Of a DNA stretch of 64,000 nucleotides, positions 34,859 to 43,624 are shown piece by piece. The stretch is taken from positions 1 through 64,000 of the forward strand of contig JAFEFO010000001.1 of NCBI GenBank assembly GCA_018240565.1, read 5' to 3'. The position numbers were made by a program, and so were the translations under genes. The stretch is from Pseudomonadota bacterium (GTDB lineage: Bacteria > Pseudomonadota > Gammaproteobacteria > Xanthomonadales > Rhodanobacteraceae). The notes below the pieces were generated by a model. The model ran no database searches. It saw nothing but the letters and a program-made list of their open reading frames with translations, and was not told where the DNA came from. Each line of letters starts with the position of its first letter. Positions within the stretch are counted from its first letter, which is position 1.

Positions 34859-36295
34859 CTATGGACAGCCCTCAAACCCGGCATTGAACACGATGTCGTT
34901 CTGCTGCACCTCGTAGGCGCCCATGTCGGCCTGGGCGCCTGACGTGCGCGCCTGTCCGCGCTGGTCGTATGGACTCAGCCCGCTCGCCGACGTGTTGCCG
35001 GCGTCGATGGCGGGGCTGTGGCTCATCAGTGCATGCGTTTTCGTCAGTCCGCCGTTGTCACGCAGCGGGCCAAGCAACGCGCACGCGCGCATCACCGTGG
35101 CACCGGGCAATGCCTGAAAAGGATTGGCGATGCCGAAGACGATATTGCTTTGCCCGCTGATCGGCACCAGATTCAGGTTGGAAAAGCGCGTGATGCCGAA
35201 GTCGTCGGCGACCGGCGTGGCGGTTCCGCTGGTGTTGTTGGAGAACACCGAGCTTTGCAACGTCACCTTCTTGAATTTGTAGTGGTTGATGTCGGTGTAG
35301 TAGGCGCCCGAATCGTTGACGTTGAATCCCGACCCGTAGTACCTGGATACGGGACCGGTCGCGGAGCCCGCCGTATTGAAGGCCACCGTGGAGTTATAGA
35401 CGTGAATGGTGCCGGCGTTCGTCCATGCGCCGCCGACGATGTTCAGCGCCTGGTTGCCGGATACCGTGCTGTTCAAGAGCGTAAACGTATCGGAGGGACT
35501 ATTGAGATTGTCCTGCGCGTAGATCCCGCCGCCCAGCATCGCGATATTGCCGGAGATCGTGGAAGCGATGGTCAGGGAATCGCGGAAGGCGCGCACGCCG
35601 CCGCCGGCGCCGGTTTGCGCCTGATTGCCGCTGAGCGTGCTGCTGCCGAGCACAGCGTAGCCATAGGTGAATATCCCGCCGCCGCCGCCGTTGGCGTTGG
35701 CGCCGGAGTTGCTTGCGGTATTGCCGGTGATATCGCTGTACTTGGCAAAAACGCCGGTCTTGGCATAGACGCCGCCGCCGCGCACCGGGGCGCCAACGGC
35801 CTGCGCGCGGCACGAGCGGACGGCGACGTGGCTCAGGGTCAGCTTCCCGTACGAGAAGATGCAGCCGCCCTGGGCTGTCACCTGGAACGCGGGGTGAAGG
35901 TAGCCGTTGGCCACGGTGAGGTCGTTCACGGTCAAGGTGCCGGTGCCGAAGTGCGACAGGACGCGGTCGTTGCTGGCCTGGATGGTGAGCGCGGTCTTGC
36001 CCGGACCTTTCAAGGTGATGTCGGCTTGCGCCAAACTGACGGCACCGCCACCGCCGGTCGTCAGCGAAATCGTGCTGCATCCGGTATTGGTCAGGTCGAT
36101 GGTGTCGCCGCTGGCCGCATTCGCCGCCGCATAGCGCAGGCTGCCGATCGTGCCGCTGCCGGTGTTGGCTTCGCTGCAGGTGTTCACCGTCCAGGTGGTG
36201 GCGGCCATTGCCGCAGGCGCGGCGAGCGAAAGGACTGCTGCGATGCACGCCGCCAGTGGTCGTTGCGCGGCGGTCTTGCGGCAATGCGGCTTCAT
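34859..36295 (-). CDS. Choice-of-anchor Q secreted beta-helix protein (paralog 3)
   Basis: A 478-aa exported paralog with signal peptide core LAACIAAVLSLAAPAAMAA, then TTWTVNTCSEANTGSG and beta-helix repeats. The choice-of-anchor Q end has HALMSHSPAIDAGN and QADMGAYEVQQ, and the terminus is NDIVFNAGFEGCP, nearly identical to paralog 2. ATG 36295 has GGAG 6 nt upstream; that site sits at the edge of a strong hairpin (36302-36339). The first gene of the three-paralog run on this strand. Confidence 0.88.
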   Translation of the reverse strand: MKPHCRKTAAQRPLAACIAAVLSLAAPAAMAATTWTVNTCSEANTGSGTIGSLRYAAANAASGDTIDLTNTGCSTISLTTGGGGAVSLAQADITLKGPGKTALTIQASNDRVLSHFGTGTLTVNDLTVANGYLHPAFQVTAQGGCIFSYGKLTLSHVAVRSCRAQAVGAPVRGGGVYAKTGVFAKYSDITGNTASNSGANANGGGGGIFTYGYAVLGSSTLSGNQAQTGAGGGVRAFRDSLTIASTISGNIAMLGGGIYAQDNLNSPSDTFTLLNSTVSGNQALNIVGGAWTNAGTIHVYNSTVAFNTAGSATGPVSRYYGSGFNVNDSGAYYTDINHYKFKKVTLQSSVFSNNTSGTATPVADDFGITRFSNLNLVPISGQSNIVFGIANPFQALPGATVMRACALLGPLRDNGGLTKTHALMSHSPAIDAGNTSASGLSPYDQRGQARTSGAQADMGAYEVQQNDIVFNAGFEGCP

Positions 36296-36301
36296 GTTGG
36301 C

Positions 36302-36339
36302 TCCGGGAATTGACGCGTGCTGCGTCGGCTTTTCCCGGA
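36302..36339 (-). promoter_or_regulatory. 5'-leader hairpin masking the paralog 3 ribosome site
   Basis: In the minus-strand mRNA, TCCGGGAA pairs perfectly with TTCCCGGA, enclosing a second perfect stem GACGC-AGCAC-GCGTC. The 3' arm runs into the Shine-Dalgarno sequence (CCCGGAG), 6 nt from the ATG. Folding would sequester part of the ribosome site, so translation may be controlled here. Confidence 0.5.
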
Positions 36340-36371
36340 TACGCAGGAAAGGGGCAAAAACCCCCATTCGA

Positions 36372-37229
36372 TCAAAACAGCAGCGAGGCCATCTTGCGCC
36401 GGTAGGTTCCGACCAGGTCTTCGTCGTCGAGCACGCTGAACGCCGCGATCAGGCGCTTCTTGGCGGCGCCGTCGTTCCAGGCCCGTGCCGTGCGCAGGAT
36501 TTGCAGGAATTCGTCGAGTCCGGCTGAGGCGTTTCCATCCAGCAGCAATCGCACGCCGAGCAGGTCGCGTGCGGCGTGGTCGTTGGCATCGGTCGCAAGG
36601 CGTGCGCGCAAGGCGGCCATGTCCGGCGCGTCCTTGAGCACGCGCGCGAAATCGAGCTGGTTGCGCAAGCGCTTGGCTTTGGTGTCTTGTGCGAGGCTGT
36701 CGGGCAGCGCATCGAGTTCGGTTTGCGCGGCGTCGGCGTCGCCGGACTGCATCAGCGCGAGCGCCAGATCGAGCTTCAACGCCGGCTTGTCCGGCGCGGT
36801 GGCGATTTCGCGGCGCAGTCGCGCGATCGCATCTTCCGGTTTTTCGGCGGCTGCCGGTTCCGGGGTGGCTTCGGGTTGTGCGTCCGCGGCAGGGATATGT
36901 CGCGACAGGAATTCGCGCACCTGGCCTTCGGGCAGCGCGCCCATGAAACCGTCCACCATTTGTCCGTCTTTCACCAACACCACGGTCGGCAGGCTGCGGA
37001 TGCCGAACACGGCGGCCAATTGCTGCTCCTTGTCGGTATCGACCTTGGCAAGCTTGAGCGTGCCGTTGTAGCTGGCGACGATCTTTTCCAGGATCGGCGC
37101 GAGCTGTTTGCACGGCCCACACCACGTCGCCCAGAAATCCACCAACACGGGTGTTTTGAGCGAAGCCTGGATGACTTCGGCTTCGAAATTGGCTTCGGTG
37201 GCATCGAAAACGTGGGGCAGGGCAGACAT
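36372..37229 (-). CDS. cnoX: Thioredoxin-fold co-chaperone CnoX (YbbN) family
   Basis: A 285-aa protein with an N-terminal thioredoxin domain (VLVDFWATWCGPCKQLAPIL, WCGPC at 36-40) and a C-terminal TPR-like helical region (from about residue 125). This is the YbbN/CnoX layout: a chaperedoxin that protects and hands clients to GroEL/ES or DnaK. E. coli CnoX has lost the second Cys (SXXC), whereas here both are present, so redox activity is likely. ATG 37229 aligns with the family; 38 upstream in-frame residues are discarded. Confidence 0.88.
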   Translation of the reverse strand: MSALPHVFDATEANFEAEVIQASLKTPVLVDFWATWCGPCKQLAPILEKIVASYNGTLKLAKVDTDKEQQLAAVFGIRSLPTVVLVKDGQMVDGFMGALPEGQVREFLSRHIPAADAQPEATPEPAAAEKPEDAIARLRREIATAPDKPALKLDLALALMQSGDADAAQTELDALPDSLAQDTKAKRLRNQLDFARVLKDAPDMAALRARLATDANDHAARDLLGVRLLLDGNASAGLDEFLQILRTARAWNDGAAKKRLIAAFSVLDDEDLVGTYRRKMASLLF

Positions 37230-37321
37230 GGCAATCCCATAATGTGGCGAGGAGCAGATATGGAGCCGGCGCGATATGCTATCAAGTACGCGTGTCCGGC
37301 TGGCAGGAAACCGGGTCGAAT

Positions 37322-37864
37322 ATGACGAATGCGGCAAGCCCATCCGCCGAGTTGCCCAAGGCGCTGTTTGAAGTGGCCTACCAGGAACTGCGCCGCATCG
37401 CGCGCGGCCAGCGCCGCGCCGCTGGCGCGCCGCTCACGCTCGACACCACCGCACTGGTGCATGAGGTTTACCTGAAATTGCATGCCGTGCCGGAAGCGCG
37501 GGCGATGGATCGCGCGCACCTGCTCTCGCTCGCTGCGCGCGCGATGCGGCAGATTCTGGTCGATCACGCACGTTCGCGCGGACGCCTGAAGCGCGGCGGC
37601 GGCGTCGCCATCACCCATCTTGGCGATGACGTCGGAATCGATGCCAATCCGCTGGATCTGGTCGCGCTCGACGACGCGCTGGGCAAGCTCACCGACATGG
37701 ATCCCCGCGCCGGACAACTGGTGGAATGGCGCGTGTTCGGCGGCCTCGACATCGCCGACATCGCGCGTTTGCAAGATCTGACCGAGCGCACCGTGTTTCG
37801 CGATTGGCGCCGCGCGCGCGCGTGGCTGCTGCGCGAGTTGGGTTTGGCAGATCCGGAATCCTGA
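37322..37864 (+). CDS. ECF sigma factor of the kinase-linked Sigma70_ECF type
   Basis: A 180-aa sigma factor. It has region 2 features (ELPKALFEVAYQELRRIARGQ, TTALVHEVYLKLH, RAMRQILVDHARSRGRLKRGG) and region 4 (LVEWRVFGGLDIADIARLQDLTERTVFRDWRRARAWL). This subclass is usually adjacent to a Ser/Thr kinase rather than an anti-sigma factor, as here (kinase 2 bp downstream). The kinase probably controls it by phosphorylation, as described for EcfK/PknS of Xanthomonas citri. ATG 37322 removes 26 unconserved residues. Confidence 0.9.
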   Translation: MTNAASPSAELPKALFEVAYQELRRIARGQRRAAGAPLTLDTTALVHEVYLKLHAVPEARAMDRAHLLSLAARAMRQILVDHARSRGRLKRGGGVAITHLGDDVGIDANPLDLVALDDALGKLTDMDPRAGQLVEWRVFGGLDIADIARLQDLTERTVFRDWRRARAWLLRELGLADPES

Positions 37865-37866
37865 GC

Positions 37867-40806
37867 ATGGATGCGTCGCGCTGGCAGCGGGTTGCGGAAA
37901 TTTTCGACGCGGCAGCGGATGCGCCGGCGCACGAACGCACCGAGCTGTTGCAACGCCTGTGCGCCGGGGATGCAGAAATTCGTCGTGAGGTGGAAGCACT
38001 GCTCGCGGCGGATGCACGCGCAGAAGTCTTCGAGCGCGGGGTGGATGCCGCGCGCAATACATCCGCTGCGGCTTGGGTGGATGCGGACGAACGCGCCGCA
38101 CACGGCGATGCGCGCATCGGGCCGTGGCGGCTGGTGCGTGAGCTTGGCCGCGGCGGCATGGGTGTGGTCTGGCTGGCGCAGCGCGCCGATGGCGATTTCG
38201 AGCAACGCGCGGCATTGAAGCTCATCAAACGCGGCATGGATACCGATGCGGTCGAAGCGCGTTTTTTGCGCGAGCGCCGCATCCTGGCGCGGCTGCAACA
38301 CCCGCATATCGCGCACCTGCTCGACGGCGGCATTGCTGCGGATGGACGCCCGTACTTCGCCATGGAATTCGTCGACGGCCAGCCGCTGCTCGATTTTTGC
38401 GCGGATGCACGCCTGGATCTGGCCGGGCGCATCTGTTTGTTCCTGCAAATCTGCGCGGCGGTGCAGTTCGCCCACGGCCAGCTCGTCGTGCATCGCGATA
38501 TCAAGCCATCGAACATTCTCGTCGCGGCCGACGGTTCGGCCAAACTGCTGGACTTCGGCATCGCCAAGCTGCTCGACGATTCCAGCGACGGCCACACCGC
38601 CACGGTGGATGCCTTGCATCGTCCGCTCACGCCCGCCTACGCCGCGCCGGAACAACTACGCGGCGAAGCGGCCACTACCGCTACCGACATCTACGCGCTG
38701 GGCGGTGTGTTGTATGAATTGCTCACTGGGCATCGTCCGCTTGCGTTGAGCGATGCGTCGTCGCCGGCGGAAATTCTGCGCGCGCAAGACACCACCGATC
38801 CGGCGGCGCCCAGCCGTGTCGTGAACGAACAATCCCCGGTGCCCTCGCGATGGCTGCGCGGCGATCTGGATACGATCGTGCTCAAGGCCCTGCAACGCGA
38901 GCCGCAGCGGCGCTATGCCACGGCAGCCGCGCTGGCCGACGACTTGCAGCGCTTTTTGTCCGGCCAGCCGATTGCGGCGCGGAGGGATCACGCTGGCTAT
39001 CGCCTGCGCAAATTCGTCGGCAGACATCGTCTGGGCGTCGCCGCGGCAGCTTGCGGGCTGATCGTGCTGGTTGCCGCACTCGGCGTGGCCTTGTGGCAGG
39101 CGCAGGCCAAGGCACGCGAGGCCATGGTTTCGCAGCAGGTCACGCAATTTTTGATCGGCTTGTTCGGCGGCGCCGATCCCACGCAGGCGCGCGGTGCGAC
39201 GCTGACCGCACAGGACCTGCTCGATCAAGGCACGCAACGTTTGCATGAGAATGCCGCCATCGACGCGACGGTGCGCGCGCGTCTGCTGCACACGGTGACC
39301 GTCACCTATACGAACCTTGGTTTGTATGATCGTGCGCTGCCGCTCGCGCAACAGGCACTCGCGCTGCGCCGCGCGCAGTCCGATCCGCTGGAACTGGCCG
39401 AAAGCGAGCTTCAACTCGGCCGCATCCTGCGCCTTAAATCCGATTTCACCAGTGCCGAACCGCTGTTGCGCGATGCACTGCGTCTGCGCACGGCACATCT
39501 GCCGGCCGACGATCCGGCGATCAGCGAAAGCCTGGATGAACTCGGTCTACTGTTGGGCGATCGCGGCCAGTTCGCTGCAGCGGACGCACCGTTCCGCGCC
39601 GCGCGCGAATCCGCCGAGCGGCACTACGGCACGGGCGCCATCGAAACCGCGCGCTACATCGACGACTACGCATCCAACCTCGACAGTCAGGGGCAGCGTC
39701 GCGACGCGCTCGCGTTGTACCGGCAGACCCTGGCGATCCGCGAAAAACAGCTCGGGCCCGACGCCGCCGATGTCGCCAGTTCCTTGCTGAACCTTGGTAC
39801 GCATCTGGACGAATCCGGACGTTACGACGAAGCCAAGCCGCTGCTCGAACGTGCGCTGGCGATCCGCCGAAAAATCTTCGGTGACGCGCATCCGCTGGTC
39901 GGTTTTGCGCAAATCGGTTTGGCGAGTGTCTATGAAGACGACAATCGCCTCGATGCCGCGGAAAAATTGGCGCAGGAGGCGTTGGCCGTCTTCCGCGCCG
40001 CCTTGCCAGCGGATCACCCCAAGGTCAGCGAAGCGCTGAACCTGCTCGTCACCGTACATGTGGCGCGGCGCGACTACGTCGGCGCTGTACCCTTGGCGCA
40101 GGAAGTATTGGCGCGCTTTGACAAGACGCTTGGCGAAGATCATCCGAGCACGCTGACTGCGAAAAACAATCTGGCCTACGCATTGCTGCACTCGGGTCGA
40201 TCGGCACAAGCCGAGCAACTGCAGCGCGATGTGCTGGCCCACCAACCCGTCGAAAACGGGCAGCCCGTGGAACCGACAGCCAATGAGAATCTCGCCAGCA
40301 CCTTGATCGTCGAAGGCAAGTTTGCCGAGGCGGTGGGCTACGCACAGCGCGCCGTGGAAATCCAGAAAGCCCGCGAGGGCGAGGTTTCCGGCAACACGGC
40401 GGTGGCCTTGAATGGCCTGGGCGTTGCCGAGCAGTTGAATGGCGCAAGCGCCGATGCCGAACGCGACTTTCGCGCCGCGCTGGCCATTGGCGAGATATTG
40501 CACGCCACCCAGAACATCGACCTGTTCCAGTGGCGCCTGCCGCTCGCCGATTTCCTCGTCGGCGCGAAGCGTTGCGCGGAAGCCGTGCCATTGCTCGAGC
40601 TGGTCGTCGGCGAATTGAAGCCACGCATGCCCTTGCGCGATCCCTTGCCGCTGGCACAGGCGCATCTGCTGCTCGGCCATTGCCGTGGCGGCGCGGATGG
40701 CGCGGCCATGCAAGCCGGCGCGCGCGAGGCCTTGCGCGCCATGCCCGCCGTTGCGATCGACATGTATCCGCAGGCGAGGAAGCTGTTGGCGACCGCGCGG
40801 CGTTAG
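37867..40806 (+). CDS. Membrane Ser/Thr protein kinase with TPR C-terminus (sigma-linked)
   Basis: A 979-aa kinase. An about 80-residue N-terminal region (RWQRVAEIFDAAADAPAHER) precedes a Hanks-type kinase domain with GRGGMG (94-99), Lys118, HRDIKPSN (209-216) and DFG (229-231), all catalytic residues intact. One TM helix (about 389-410) connects to about 10 TPR motifs (QALALRRAQ, LAIRRKIFGDAHPL units), presumably periplasmic or sensing. It is co-transcribed with the ECF sigma factor. The N-terminal region is shared with the kinase at 45251. Confidence 0.93.
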   Translation: MDASRWQRVAEIFDAAADAPAHERTELLQRLCAGDAEIRREVEALLAADARAEVFERGVDAARNTSAAAWVDADERAAHGDARIGPWRLVRELGRGGMGVVWLAQRADGDFEQRAALKLIKRGMDTDAVEARFLRERRILARLQHPHIAHLLDGGIAADGRPYFAMEFVDGQPLLDFCADARLDLAGRICLFLQICAAVQFAHGQLVVHRDIKPSNILVAADGSAKLLDFGIAKLLDDSSDGHTATVDALHRPLTPAYAAPEQLRGEAATTATDIYALGGVLYELLTGHRPLALSDASSPAEILRAQDTTDPAAPSRVVNEQSPVPSRWLRGDLDTIVLKALQREPQRRYATAAALADDLQRFLSGQPIAARRDHAGYRLRKFVGRHRLGVAAAACGLIVLVAALGVALWQAQAKAREAMVSQQVTQFLIGLFGGADPTQARGATLTAQDLLDQGTQRLHENAAIDATVRARLLHTVTVTYTNLGLYDRALPLAQQALALRRAQSDPLELAESELQLGRILRLKSDFTSAEPLLRDALRLRTAHLPADDPAISESLDELGLLLGDRGQFAAADAPFRAARESAERHYGTGAIETARYIDDYASNLDSQGQRRDALALYRQTLAIREKQLGPDAADVASSLLNLGTHLDESGRYDEAKPLLERALAIRRKIFGDAHPLVGFAQIGLASVYEDDNRLDAAEKLAQEALAVFRAALPADHPKVSEALNLLVTVHVARRDYVGAVPLAQEVLARFDKTLGEDHPSTLTAKNNLAYALLHSGRSAQAEQLQRDVLAHQPVENGQPVEPTANENLASTLIVEGKFAEAVGYAQRAVEIQKAREGEVSGNTAVALNGLGVAEQLNGASADAERDFRAALAIGEILHATQNIDLFQWRLPLADFLVGAKRCAEAVPLLELVVGELKPRMPLRDPLPLAQAHLLLGHCRGGADGAAMQAGAREALRAMPAVAIDMYPQARKLLATARR

Positions 40807-40839
40807 TGGAAACCGATGGCGAAATGGCGATCTCGGAAT

Positions 40840-42339
40840 TCAGTACGATGGCGCCTCGAAGCTGCTCTTGAATATGCCATCGAAGGGCTTGAGCCGCGCG
40901 ATGGCGATATCGGTGCCGCCCGCAGGATCGGCGCTGTATCCGACGAGGATCAGGCGCCCCTGCGGATCGAACGCCTCCGATTGCACGCGCTCGTTGCTGA
41001 CATAGATGTTGTTTGGGCCGTTGAAGTACGAACCCCAGTCGAAGATGGCCCCGGTACCGTTGTTGAACGCAGGGTCGGGATTCAGGCCATTGCCGCTCGA
41101 CACGCTGAAGCGCCCGACCGCGAAATCGTCGCCTGTGAAAGGCAACACATAGTGTGGATCGTTGTTGTAGCCGGCGGGCAACAACAATGACCCGTAGGGT
41201 TGCACGATCAATTTGTTGACGGTGTTGGCGTCGTTGGCGATAAGGGGCGTGTGCGCGTGGTAGTCGAAGGCAATCAGCGCCGGTTCCGGGCCGAGTCCGA
41301 ACTTGACCACGGCGCCGTTTGCATCGAGCCAGCCGAGAATCGCCGCCTGATACGTGTTGCTGCCAATCGCCATGGTGCCGCGGCCGGCCAGAAAGGTGGA
41401 CCCGCCGGCCGTTACCGTCGTGGCGTCACAGTAGTCGTTGGGAATCGGCGCACCGGCAACCGTAAAGGACGTGACACCGTTGGTGCCCCAAGGCGTATAC
41501 AAATGGGCGGCTGAAAATACGGGCGACGGGAGAATTACCGTGCTGATTGCGGTGCAGCGGGAGGCACCCGAGGCAAACGCGGAGAAACCGCCAACAATTA
41601 TATTGCCGGTACCGGGCTGTACGGCAACGCTGGTCGCCGATTCGTTGACAGTGCACGCGTCGCTTGCGCCGTAGTCGTTGGACACCCTGGTCTTTCCGTC
41701 CACCGAGATGCCGCCGTAAAAGAAGTGGTTGCAGGGGAAATTTCCGCCATGCGTGTATTGCCCGACAAGGTAGAGGGTGCCCAACGCATAGGGATCGACC
41801 GTATCGAGCACGATGGCGCGTGTTCGCGTCGCATCGCCGGCGACAGGGGTGAAGTACACCGCGCCATTGTTGCCCCAGGTACTGTCCAGGCTGCCATTGC
41901 TGTTGAGCTGGATCGCGACCGCGGTGACAAGGCCTGTGTTGGAATCGTTGATGGTGCCGCCGACGACGATCTTGCCGTTCGGACGCAGCGCAATGCTGGT
42001 GGCTTGATTGTCGGCCGGGCCAAAAACATAGAAATAGGCGATTCCGTTCTGGCCGATGCCGAACGTGTTGTCGTAGGATCCATCTTCATTCAAGCGAATG
42101 ACGATCCATTCGCTGTCGCTCGCCGCGGCGTAGCCTGCAAGCAGGATTTTGCCGTCGGGCTGGACGACGACATCGGTGGCGACCAGGGTGGCGCCGGTCG
42201 GCTGGTTGAATGGATCGACCGTCAGGCGAACCTTGCCGCCGCTGCCGAAGCTCGGGTCGAGGTCGCCATCGGTGGCATGCACGCCGATGCAGCCGAATAG
42301 TGCGGCGACAAGGAAAAGACGCTGAAATGTGTGCGACAT
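40840..42339 (-). CDS. Secreted delta-60-repeat protein with C-terminal IFxxSFE motif
   Basis: A 499-aa exported protein: short signal peptide (LFLVAALFGCIGVHA) followed by DGDLDPSFGSGGKV and delta-60 repeats with VVVQPDGKILLAGY, IALRPNGKIVVGG and similar units, likely forming a beta-propeller. It ends KPFDGIFKSSFEAPSY, a variant of the IFxxGFE terminus seen in neighbouring proteins. It has a 31-bp upstream element in common with the other minus-strand delta-60 gene. Confidence 0.87.
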   Translation of the reverse strand: MSHTFQRLFLVAALFGCIGVHATDGDLDPSFGSGGKVRLTVDPFNQPTGATLVATDVVVQPDGKILLAGYAAASDSEWIVIRLNEDGSYDNTFGIGQNGIAYFYVFGPADNQATSIALRPNGKIVVGGTINDSNTGLVTAVAIQLNSNGSLDSTWGNNGAVYFTPVAGDATRTRAIVLDTVDPYALGTLYLVGQYTHGGNFPCNHFFYGGISVDGKTRVSNDYGASDACTVNESATSVAVQPGTGNIIVGGFSAFASGASRCTAISTVILPSPVFSAAHLYTPWGTNGVTSFTVAGAPIPNDYCDATTVTAGGSTFLAGRGTMAIGSNTYQAAILGWLDANGAVVKFGLGPEPALIAFDYHAHTPLIANDANTVNKLIVQPYGSLLLPAGYNNDPHYVLPFTGDDFAVGRFSVSSGNGLNPDPAFNNGTGAIFDWGSYFNGPNNIYVSNERVQSEAFDPQGRLILVGYSADPAGGTDIAIARLKPFDGIFKSSFEAPSY

Positions 42340-42380
42340 GACCCGCTCCGGTTCCCGCCAATGTGGCGGGTTCGGAACGT

Positions 42381-42411
42381 GTTACGTCATACGGAGCGGT
42401 TTACTGACACG
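42381..42411 (-). promoter_or_regulatory. Shared 31-bp upstream element, copy A
   Basis: Begins GTTACGTCAT on the plus strand and ends TTACTGACACG. It lies 42 bp upstream of the delta-60 start at 42339 and matches 45136-45166 at 28 of 31 positions. In gene orientation it reads CGTGTCAGTAAACC...TGACGTAAC. It is a candidate promoter or activator site. Confidence 0.6.
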
Positions 42412-42412
42412 A

Positions 42413-43045
42413 TCAATGGTGCACGGCAAACGACTTGTTGCACAGCGCGCCGAGCTTTTTCGCCAGTTCCACGCCACGCGCAGGCGTGATCGCCTTGTCG
42501 CCGTCGGGGCCTTTCTTGAAATGCAGGTCGGCCCGGCAGATGACCTCGCCCTTGATTGCGATGGTGTCGAACTCGCTCATGCCGGTTATGTTGGAATCGT
42601 GCACGTCGATCCATACGGCCTCGTCGCCGACGCCGTCGAACGCAATACCCTTGGGCTGCGCAAGACTCACCAGAAATTTGTAATACTGCTTGTTGTCGCC
42701 ATTCGCCGGTGGCTTGGTGGCGAGGGAGAAGTCGATCATCGCCCCAGTGCCATCGCCCATCTCGCAGCCGTTTCCCGCCTCGTCGAGCGCGGCGTTCATG
42801 GCGTAGCGATTCAACTTCGTCGAGCCGGTCAAAATTTGCGCCGCATCGCTCGCGCCGAAATCCGTCTCGCACGGTGTCGGTTTCGCGGTCTTGTCCTTGT
42901 TGGTCAGCGCCGTGGCAAGCGATGCGGCGGTGGCGGCATCCTTGCCGTTCGTTGCCGCCGATGCGGCGATGTCGGCGGGCGTTTGTTTTGCACAAGCGGC
43001 CGAAAGCGCGGCGGCGACTGCAACGTACAAAGCAATGCGGGTCAT
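42413..43045 (-). CDS. Hypothetical lipoprotein
   Basis: A 210-aa protein with a lipoprotein signal peptide and lipobox (ALSAAC, Cys18), followed by an Ala/Thr-rich linker and a globular domain with four Cys (PTPCETDFG, NGCEMGDG, VICRADLHF, ALCNKSF) that could form two disulfides. The region around TGAMIDFSLATKPPANG gives no named-family match. It sits 15 bp downstream of another small exported protein on the same strand. Confidence 0.85.
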   Translation of the reverse strand: MTRIALYVAVAAALSAACAKQTPADIAASAATNGKDAATAASLATALTNKDKTAKPTPCETDFGASDAAQILTGSTKLNRYAMNAALDEAGNGCEMGDGTGAMIDFSLATKPPANGDNKQYYKFLVSLAQPKGIAFDGVGDEAVWIDVHDSNITGMSEFDTIAIKGEVICRADLHFKKGPDGDKAITPARGVELAKKLGALCNKSFAVHH

Positions 43046-43060
43046 GTCGTTCTCCTGTGC

Positions 43061-43558
43061 CTACATTTTCGGCGGCTGCACGTTGGCGTAGTCGTAGCGG
43101 ATGCTGGTGACGCTGCCGCCGTCGACAGTGAGGTCCTGGCCGATAATCAGGCCGCTGGCGGTGGCGATCCAGATCTTGGAATCCGAGTCCGCATCGTCGC
43201 TGTGAACGACATAGAGCGTGACCGCCTGACCCGCGAGTGTCTCGTCGCCCGCGCGTTTGCAGGTTTGCGAGCGCGCTTTCATCGCCGCGGCGGTCTCGGC
43301 CGCTTCGTGCTTCGCATCGACCGGATGCGACGTCCATTTGCCGTTGACGTGCAGATAGCGCGTGGAGGCGGTCGTGATGTATTCGCTGGTCCGCGTTTTC
43401 CCGGCGATCGTCGTCGTCATCGTGCCGTGATGCGGCGTCATGATCTGTTTCACCGCCGCCTCGGTCAGCGCCGCGCAGGCGTCGGTTTGCGCGTGCGCGC
43501 AAGGCGCGCAGGCGAGGGCGGTGGCGAGGGCGACACGGATCAAGTGGCTATGGGACAT
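43061..43558 (-). CDS. Small exported hypothetical protein
   Basis: A 165-aa protein with a signal peptide (LIRVALATALACAPCAHA). The mature part has TDACAALTEAAVKQIMTPHHG and WTSHPVDAKHEAAETAAAM, then a beta-rich end (AVTLYVVHSDDADSDSKIWIATASGLI). No family recognised; LTEAAV resembles small secreted LolA/outer-membrane accessory proteins only superficially. GAGGA 7 nt before ATG 43558 fixes the start. Probably co-transcribed with the lipoprotein downstream. Confidence 0.82.
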   Translation of the reverse strand: MSHSHLIRVALATALACAPCAHAQTDACAALTEAAVKQIMTPHHGTMTTTIAGKTRTSEYITTASTRYLHVNGKWTSHPVDAKHEAAETAAAMKARSQTCKRAGDETLAGQAVTLYVVHSDDADSDSKIWIATASGLIIGQDLTVDGGSVTSIRYDYANVQPPKM

Positions 43559-43624
43559 GGTGGATTTCCTCAACGGTGTAATTTTGGGGCCAGGTCATCG
43601 GGTGTATTGCCGCGATATCGCATT

